DNA of 64,000 bases from positions 188,724,169-188,788,168 of the forward strand of contig NC_081413.1 in the NCBI RefSeq assembly GCF_030272615.1, read 5' to 3'. The DNA is from Cryptomeria japonica (lineage: Eukaryota; Streptophyta; Pinopsida; Cupressales; Cupressaceae). A model generated the notes under the pieces. That model did no database searches and had not been told where the DNA came from. It saw nothing but the letters and a program-made list of their open reading frames with translations. Position 1 is the first letter of the stretch; the number at the start of each line of letters is the position of its first letter. Shown in pieces: positions 56,720 through 64,000 of this stretch. A program made the position numbers and the translations under genes.

Positions 56720-58530
56720 GTGGATCCTCCTTTCCAACCAGATTGTTAAAACATTTGGGGATTTCATTATTTTTCCCTTTCTTCCCATCTTTTATAGCAT
56801 TCTTAGTTTTTCTAATTGTTTTTCTCTTTCACCTAATCTTACCTTCGATGCTTCTCTTTCCCCTATTTCTACCATCCTTATTAAGGACCATGGGGAGAGG
56901 ATTTAGATACTCAGTATCAATCATCATTTCATTATCTTCACTATCTAAAAGGCTACTCTCTTTTTCCACAGGGTATGATGTATCAATTAATTATGATGAA
57001 GGTACCACTTCAATCTTATAATCTTTGTTAATGGGCATAGTGGAAATTTTTTCGTCTTGTATTGGGGGTGTTGCCTTTTGGTATTCATTTAGTGCTATTC
57101 CATTATTACCTAGTGTGACTAGAGCACTAGGAGGGTTTGGGAAAGCTTCCTTAATTCTTTGTCTAACTCTATTCAATTCTCTTAGTTTATTAACCACAAG
57201 TTCCTATGCATTCTTTTTGCCATAAATTTTAATTTTCTTGTTCTGATTAGTATTTTTATCACTTTTAGCCACATTTTTAGGTCTTTCCATTGGTTTCAAC
57301 CCACATCCCTATGAATCCTTGGTGGCCCCATTGCCTTCTAGAGGTGTTCTCATGGGAGCCAACTACTGATTATTTAGGGTTTCAAAATTAGGTGTTATGC
57401 AAGCTTGTTATATTGCATCTTCTCTAAGGGTGGCTTTGTTAGTTTTTTCCCCATGAGAAACACCTTTAGAAAACAATTAAACCCCCATTTAATTATTAAA
57501 TTTTTTATTACTGTTAGCCCCAATTTTAGGCCTTTCCACTAATTTCAACCCACATCCTTGTGGATCCTTGGTGCTCCCATTGCCTTCTGGAGGTGTTCTC
57601 ATGGGAGTCAATTGTTGTTCATTTAGGGTTTTAGAATTAGGGCTAATATCTCTGTTAGGTTGCAACCTTCTAAATTGTGGCCCTATTGGATTTTGTCTAT
57701 AAAGACACCCTCAAGAGGCAAGCAGGTTTCCATTCTATTAAAAGTTATAGCAGAATGATTGGCATTGTTATTATTTATGTTATGAGGGATTTTAGGACAA
57801 TCTTTCTTAAGATGTCCATTTATTTTGCACAAAAAACAAGAGCTAAGGCCTCAATCTCACATTGATGGATTTGATCCTCCATAAGAAATTTTATCATGTT
57901 TAGAATTTGAACCCCTTCATTGAATGATATAAGAATTATAGAATTAAGATGAGGTGATATTGACCAGGTATCCTCAACTTGGAGGATTTTTCTTACAACT
58001 TCAATATTTGTTTAGGGACATTTTTTACATTTATCTACCTAGGGGTGGAACACAATAAGATTTCATTTTGAGATATATTGAGTGACCACCCAATGGCCTT
58101 GAATAAGGACTTACCCACATTCCAATACTTTTTATCCAATACCCTTTCTTGCATATTATGGTTTACTCTTAGTACCTGAGGAAAGATAGGGCATTCTATT
58201 TAGATATGTAAATAAATTTAAATATTGAATGCCTCTATTTTTAAGAAAATGCATTTTGGGGGTTAGTTTAGATTCCACCTCCTCCTCCTTGACCTTTGAG
58301 GGTCCCTGCACTGTTTCCCTCGACTCCCACATCAAATGTTGCCTCTTCTAGTGTATCTTTTGTTTCATTTTCTTGCAGAGATTCTTTGAAGGTTTTACTA
58401 CTTTGTAGTCCTTTATTATTACCACTTTCTTCACTAGTTTTAAGGTAGTTTTCCCCCTTTCCATCAACCAAGGGATTACTATCCATATGGGTAAAGATAG
58501 GCAAGGCATTTGTGTGGGGCTTCCAATCAA
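56720..58530 (-). pseudogene. LINE ORF1 (RNA-binding protein)
   Basis: Contains one CCHC knuckle C-x2-C-x3-G-H-x4-C (CFLCKINGHLKKDC, 57838-57797). Upstream, about 58190-58060, reads RVLDKKYWNVGKSLFKAIGW, resembling the DUF4283 domain of plant LINE ORF1. The N-terminal 78 codons (58504-58268) are S/E/G-rich. The C-terminal part (57197-56991) is an open stretch of 68 codons. A roughly 230-bp internal duplication is suggested by CCACATCC[CT]-[TA]TGTGGATCC-like text near 57300 and 57550. Confidence 0.7.
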
Positions 58531-58560
58531 GCAGTCTACGAAAACCTACAACAATCAGTA

Positions 58561-60681
58561 ATGACCAGAAGACAAACCAATAGCTGCCAATACCACAAAA
58601 ATGATGACAAACATTTAGACAAAAATGAGCACTATAACTAAGGAAAATAAGGTCTTATGCATGTGATGAGTCTTCTCAAATCACACAAGCATAGCCAACC
58701 ACCAATTTGTAGAGCCCTCTCCCCCTTTGGTGAAGATTCTTAGTTTTTCATATTTTGTTTTTTAAATAATTATAAAAATGAAATACAATATGAAAACTAT
58801 CAAATAAATTTTATCAGGTCAAGAGGCATCTACATTTGCATGATGGGTCTTAAAGACTTGTGTAAGGAAAAAAACCCATGCGATTAATTTGACACCCATC
58901 TACAATTAAAACCCTCACTACTTGTCCCATTCATTCAAGGACATTCTTTTATTTGCATTAAGATTGCATATGGGATCCAATTTGTATGGAAACATTATGT
59001 TTTGTGTGACAAATATTGTGTTATTTTTTAGCTTCTCTCCACATTTCCCATTTAAAATTGGCATGAATTATATTTTAAGGGCTCAGAAAGGTAATCCACT
59101 CTGAAACATTTAATGTGTACTAGTCTTTGAGTTTTTAATGAATCAAATACCATCCAATTAGTTTCCCTTTCCCCATTGATCATGATATTTATATAACATT
59201 CAATATGCACTCATTTGGGACAAAGTTATTGAAGATGTAGAGTCTATGGCTTAGATGCAAATGTTTTATGAATACATGATTGTTAAATACCATAACCCCA
59301 CAATGCATTTTCTTAAAAATATAATGCTTTTAAATTTTTGAAAATATTTGTAGTGAACTTTTATTTGTGTTTTGGTTAAGAGATGTCTCAACCTCAATCA
59401 CCCACAATTGATTTCTTGGGAATTGGAAATCCTAAGAGTAGTAGAGCCCAAATGGCTCTTACCATGGATTGTCACTAGTAGTGGCAAGGCAAGTTATTTG
59501 GTTCCATCTACACTTTCAAGTGCTTCTATCTCTTTGTCTACTACAATGTATTTTTCAAATAGGAGAATGTTAAACACATGTAGTTTATTTGATCACAATG
59601 TAGGAAGAGAAAGAAGGTCATATGTAATGAGCACCATTCCAAAGCTTTGTAGATTTGAAGGTACACCATATTATCATCCAGGGATAACAAACATAATTTC
59701 CAATTTGAGAGGTTTTCACATATTGTGAGATTTATCACTATTATGGTGTCATTTATTTTTCTTAGGGTTCATTTATTCCTCAAAGAAAACTCTATTGTAT
59801 TGAGTTATTAGAGGGACTATATGTATTGGTGAATATAAAATAATTTGTTAATATTTTTCTTTAATGAGTTTCTTTTACTAGTTGTGGAAGATTGCTTTCT
59901 GTATTCTAGAATTCATAGAAAATCCTTTTGTATTTGAAGCTATGAAAAATTATTTTACTCAAGGCATACAAAGTGATTCATAACCACTTATAATCCTTTC
60001 CTTTATAGAAAGAAACATGACATGTGTAAGAAACAATTGTTGGATTTACACCCAAGTCAACTATCTCAAGCTAGCCAAGAAAATTCAAGTTAATGTTTCA
60101 ATTGCCCATACATTTTTTCCTTTTCAGCTTAATGGTTGAATGTTGCTACTAATAATTTATTCAAAAAGATTGAAAATGATGGATGGACAACCAAATTAGA
60201 CTATTGATAATTTATTTGTTGACCATTTGGTTGTTCTGATGAACAATCACAAACATGCAATCTATCAAGAGCATGTATTGGTCAAATCAATCTATCATGA
60301 ATATATCTCAAAGTTGTCACTATAGTGTAGGTGTGGGTGTTAGTGTGTAGATCATTTCAATAATTTTTTTGTGGTGAAAGAGGTTTTTTTTTTTAGTTTT
60401 CAAATTTTAAATAAAAAATGATCTCTAAAAGTATTTTTATGTTGAAGGCGTACTCTATTTGAAGTAATTGACTTAACTCTGAAAATCAATGGTTTATATC
60501 TTCTAAAAACTGATGCAAGACAATTGAATCTGTTGTGACCATCGATATTTGGGGAATGAGTTGGAAAAAGTCATCAAGTGCTTTCCAATTTTCAACCGCT
60601 ATTTCCCTAACCGAATATGTCTCCAAGTGATCGAGAAAATAAAGATTGCTTGAAAAATTCGTAAAGAGGATTTGCCCAACA
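58561..60681. other. Unassigned AT-rich DNA
   Basis: Mostly featureless. One stretch, 59372-59728, is open for 118 codons and less AT-biased; a second frame from 59383 reads MSQPQSPTIDFLGIGN before a stop. Neither matches a family I know. It may be a decayed gene fragment or chance. Confidence 0.4.
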
Positions 60682-62419
60682 TGTAATCATTATTGGCATT
60701 GGGTTGTCATTGATGTCAATCGATATGGGATGACTACCGGTATGAGAGATGTATGTGAAACATTGTCATGGAGGAGTGCAGGAAGAGATATCTTTGATAT
60801 CACTTTGTGTTGCAGGACACCGGTAAGGTAAGGATGCAGGACACCAACAAGGTAAGGAAGAGAATGTCATTCAGATGGATGACCTCCAGTATTACCGGTA
60901 CACAAGTTAGTGCCTAACTTGTGTGGATCAAATGAATAGGTAACCGGTACAGTGTATCATCGGTAAGGAAATGATGTCAACTGGTAAGTGATGTGTTGAC
61001 ATGGGGATGACAGTTCAACCAAGTGAGTAGCTGCCAACTAGCAAGCTCATGACCAGTGTACAAGTAAGATGGGCAAGGTGTTTGAGTTGTTGTTTGTGAT
61101 GAAGTGGCGTAATTTTATCTGAATCACATCAACACCAGAGGAGAAGAATGAATAGATAATCGGTATGTTGTGTGGTTGCAGAATAGATGGACTCCCACCG
61201 GATAAAGATGCAGTCATCATGAGAAGCAATGACTGGCAGTGAATGTTCCCACTCCATATCACTTGTGCCTATTTTAAGGTTTGTTGCACAAACAGGGATG
61301 CCACATGAGTGCACTGCAGGATGTAGATGACAAGGACTCAATCCCACCGACAAGAGGGACTTATCTCCTATTATGCATAGTGTGCATCATAGTTCCATGA
61401 GATAAGGAATATGAGGTAAAGGCAGGAGTTTGAAGGCTCACACCGAATCTATCGATGAAACAAAGGGATGCCTAGTGTGCATGAAATTAGGGTTATGCAT
61501 TGAACCAAAAGAGAAGGCATGTTGAGATGCCAGTATAAATGACAAGTAATGAGTTTGTCACTTTGACAAACCAGTAGAGATATGGTCAGAGCTGATCAGG
61601 GAGAAGGCAAGGCTGAGTAGATGCAATCATAGGAGAATGGACAGATTGAAGATGGAGTCTGGTGAAGGTTGATGACATGGTGTCATAAAGAGTGTTTACC
61701 AGTATGTAAGTCCACCGGTAATATGGACAAGGTATAGATGTAGAAGACCTCCCACCTGATGAGAATGAGCATGCTATGGATAGACATGTCTGGCAACTGG
61801 TTAAGGTGTTCCATCAATAGTTCAGCAAAGTGCAAACATGAGGAGTTAACCGATAAAATATAAGATACTGAAAGGGTTAGTAAACCAGTAGAAGAGAAGA
61901 ACCGGTTGAATGTTTGGTCGGTGATTCCTGAACTAACACACTGATCCAAGCTGGCAGTTGGTCGACTTGGATGCCACGAAGAGATAAAGTGGCAAGCATG
62001 CAGAGGTCGGTGGAGTGCCATGTAGAGATAGATGTCTCTATCATTGTGTATTCAATATGGATCCCGTGATTTGTGGATCGGATTAGAAGAGTGCGGCTCG
62101 AGGAAGAAAGAGTGACTGTGACAAATCAGGGAGTTGTTGGTGCCTAGATCAAAGTGAGAAAATAAGTTTGTGAGAAAACCTCGAGAAGGAAACAACAAAG
62201 GTATTAATGGCATTTTGATAGATGCAGGTTGAGATAAAGGGTCATGCTTTTTATATTTGGAAAATGTGTATTGGAAGGCGCGACAATGGTGAAGATGAGT
62301 AGTTGGCTGTCTGGGAGATCAGATCAGACAAGATCTGATTGGATTTGGTTTTCCTTGAAGTTGATGAGGAAACCCTAACTGCTTGAGATTTGAATTGGAT
62401 TTTGGCGGGAAAACCAGGT

Positions 62420-62430
62420 TATAAATAAGG
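62420..62430 (+). promoter_or_regulatory. TATA box of LTR E
   Basis: TATAAATAAGG about 1.74 kb into the LTR and 800 bases before its end, in keeping with a long U3. Confidence 0.6.
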
Positions 62431-62860
62431 AAGCCAAACTCATTGAAGGTTGTTGCTGAATAGAAGAAGATAGTGTTGTGAAGTGATCAAGTGTCACTTC
62501 TGCATGTGAGCGAAGAGCAGTGTGAGGGAGAACCAGGTTGAAGTGCTCAACCAGTATCAGTGTAGAACCGGTAGTGTCCATACCAGCAGAGCAGAAGTGA
62601 AGGAAGCTGCAGAGAAGGCAGACATAGAACCGACAAAGTATACCACCGATAAAGAGTAGAGCAATGAGGAGGAGATCCAGTTGAGCAAAACAAAGGAGAG
62701 GTGAATCGGTAGTGTTTATCGGCAAGCAGAGCAATAGAGAGAGGTGAACCAGTGCAGCAGAGAAGGTGTCTCACCGACAGAGTGAGTTATATGAGATGGT
62801 TACAAGATCCACTTGTAACAATATTATTTTTGTATTTGAAGTTATCTTTGAGATCATTGA

Positions 62861-62944
62861 GTTGTAGCTCAGTGCAAGGTTGTAGCTCCTTTGGGTTGTA
62901 GCTCGTAAATTAGTTAGGGGTTGTAGCTCCTTGAGTTGTAGCCC
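62861..62944 (+). repeat. Five GTTGTAGCTC repeats in LTR E
   Basis: Copies at 62861, 62879, 62895, 62920 and 62935 (the last GTTGTAGCCC), spaced 15-25 bases, downstream of the TATA box and so in the presumed R/U5 leader. Confidence 0.9.
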
Positions 62945-63223
62945 TAAACATTGTAACAAAGATTCATTGTGAGGCTGGATTGGAGCAGTAGACTCTAGTA
63001 GCATTGCTCACCGAGGTTTTTCCCATCTTGGGTTTTCCTCGTATATGCTGGTGTTATGAGATGTCCTTTTGTGTGTGAATGCATTTGTGTTGGTCTCCCC
63101 ACTAACCAGTAAGTCTGCATTTAGTTAGATCCCATAACTGATATATACACACAAGTTAGTTGAAGGGAAAAAGTTTGAGAACCACTGATTCACCCCCCTC
63201 TCAGTGGTGCATTGTGTCTAACA

Positions 63224-64000
63224 ATCATCTCCCTCGAAATCAGTCAATGATAGAATGTGTGGCAAGCGAATAGTTATTTTTGCTTCTCAATTGCTATTTC
63301 AGACTTGAAAATATATTGATGTAGTTTATTTTTAATACTCTTCCACAAATCTTGAAAAATGAATGTATTATCATCTTGCTGCATCAATTTCTCCATTGTC
63401 TCAGTATTTCTTCTACCACCTTAATCACCGTCGTAATTTTACATAAATATTGTTGTATACTGACCTATTAAGTCCAGTGCACCCAAACAAAATTGACAAA
63501 ACATAAGGTATTTCTAATAGTATTTTTAATTTGCCCTATTGCACCAAAAAAATTTTGTTTTACGCTTTTCTATATATTGTAGAGCTTTTCACCTGCGTTT
63601 TATTGTTAGTGTTTTTTATCTATTTGGTAGTCTTGTTTTATCTTTGTGTACTGTCTTTCACCAAATTCTGGAGAAGATTTTCTATAAGTGATTAATCCAA
63701 TCTCTGTATGTATTAATATCTCTATGTTCTCTCACAACAAAAGTCGTGAATGTCCATTCAGCCTTTGTAAACTATTTCTATCCCCTGTATGTTGCACATG
63801 CTTTCTCCTTTCCAAAATTTTGAAGACTTTTTTCTGTATTTCAGAACTTTAGTTGTAATCATATTACATATACAATTTCTTATGTTCGACCCACAAATTC
63901 AGATTATTCATTACTATACCCAACATTAAGGAGTCAAACTGGAATAATACCTCCAAATTTGTTTTGAAGATTTTTTTTTTTTGCCAAGAATTATTCAAAA
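63224..64000. other. Unassigned AT-rich DNA at right edge
   Basis: No ORF, repeat or motif recognised. Confidence 0.6.

Larger units (their letters stand above)
52400..58560 (-). mobile_element. LINE (L1-type), minus strand, near full length but dead
   Basis: Gene order on the minus strand: ORF1 with a CCHC knuckle (58560-56720), ORF2 with endonuclease (56697-56240), RT (55365-54550), thumb/connection (54290-54088) and a degenerate C-terminal part (53610-52420). Every part has stops or frameshifts. The 5' and 3' ends are approximate; I found no target duplication. Confidence 0.82.
60682..63223 (+). repeat. Lone Copia-type LTR (E), about 2.5 kb
   Basis: Begins TGTAATCATTATTGGC, alignable with the start of D's LTR (both have TCATTGATGTCAA at offset 26-27), and ends CACCCCCCTCTCAGTGGTGC then TTGTGTCTAACA, like D's end. 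CGAGG (63012-63016) and CCTCG (63037-63041) bound the Copia LTR hairpin. There is no primer site to the right and no polypurine tract to the left, so it is a solo LTR or an isolated end. Flanks (CAACA and ATCAT) are not a matching duplication, so the left boundary is uncertain. The word ACCGGT recurs throughout. Confidence 0.68.

Noticed and set aside
60686-63228. ATCAT at 60686-60690 and 63224-63228 as a target duplication of LTR E
   Set aside because: It would make the LTR begin TATTGG instead of TG and misalign with D's LTR start; probably coincidence, though a mutated end cannot be excluded.

Overview
This is plant nuclear repeat DNA with no convincing host gene and no RNA gene. The sequence is AT-rich and consists almost entirely of nested retrotransposons: Ty3/gypsy elements of the Tat type (pol with two RNase H domains, gag with a C-x2-H-x4-H-x4-C finger), Copia-type elements and L1-type LINEs. 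The scale and nesting suggest a large, slowly purged genome. I infer a gymnosperm, probably a conifer, but nothing here proves the species.

Layout. 1-2375: unassigned. 2376-14057: element A, a complete LTR element (788-bp LTRs, target duplication GATAG) that keeps gag, protease and the integrase tail but has lost the reverse transcriptase/RNase H/integrase core. 14063-16074: unassigned. 16075-16860 and 38477-about 40760 are two halves of element G, an old minus-strand Tat pol, split inside its integrase by element B (16861-38471, LTRs about 1.39 kb, target duplication GTAGC). B carries a full but mutated gag, protease, G-patch, RT, RH, aRH and INT set, and element C (19226-25672, target duplication TTAGT) sits in its leader. 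C belongs to A's superfamily, has lost gag-pol and its primer site, and is mostly an antisense plant-mobile-domain (PMD) gene. 42065-42273 and 48488-51231 are a LINE interrupted mid-ORF by element D (42274-48482), a Copia-like element with zinc knuckles and an unrecognised second ORF but no pol. 52400-58560: a minus-strand LINE. 60682-63223: a lone Copia-type LTR. Elsewhere I see nothing assignable.

How it fits together. A and C share a cargo gene read antisense to the element: a 22-codon first exon, an intron with GTAAGT and CTGCAG borders, and a long PMD second exon. The intron holds two unusual repeats: tandem hairpins whose stems change in a compensating way around a constant loop, and a GCGTCTGTG minisatellite that also occurs, in sense orientation, in the leader of A's gag. 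A, B and C share further structured non-coding modules: a GGTGAAAA hairpin family after pol, two hairpins at the polypurine tract, and a ladder of AT palindromes in the LTR. B has its own hairpin array in the corresponding 3' region. These covarying RNA or DNA structures and the antisense spliced cargo gene are the best candidates for undescribed biology.

Relative ages follow from nesting and LTR divergence by eye: G is older than B (LTRs about 1.6% apart), which is older than C (about 0.9%); A is about 1.3%; D, with clearly more diverged LTRs, is much older. Many stops fit C-to-T decay of methylated DNA.
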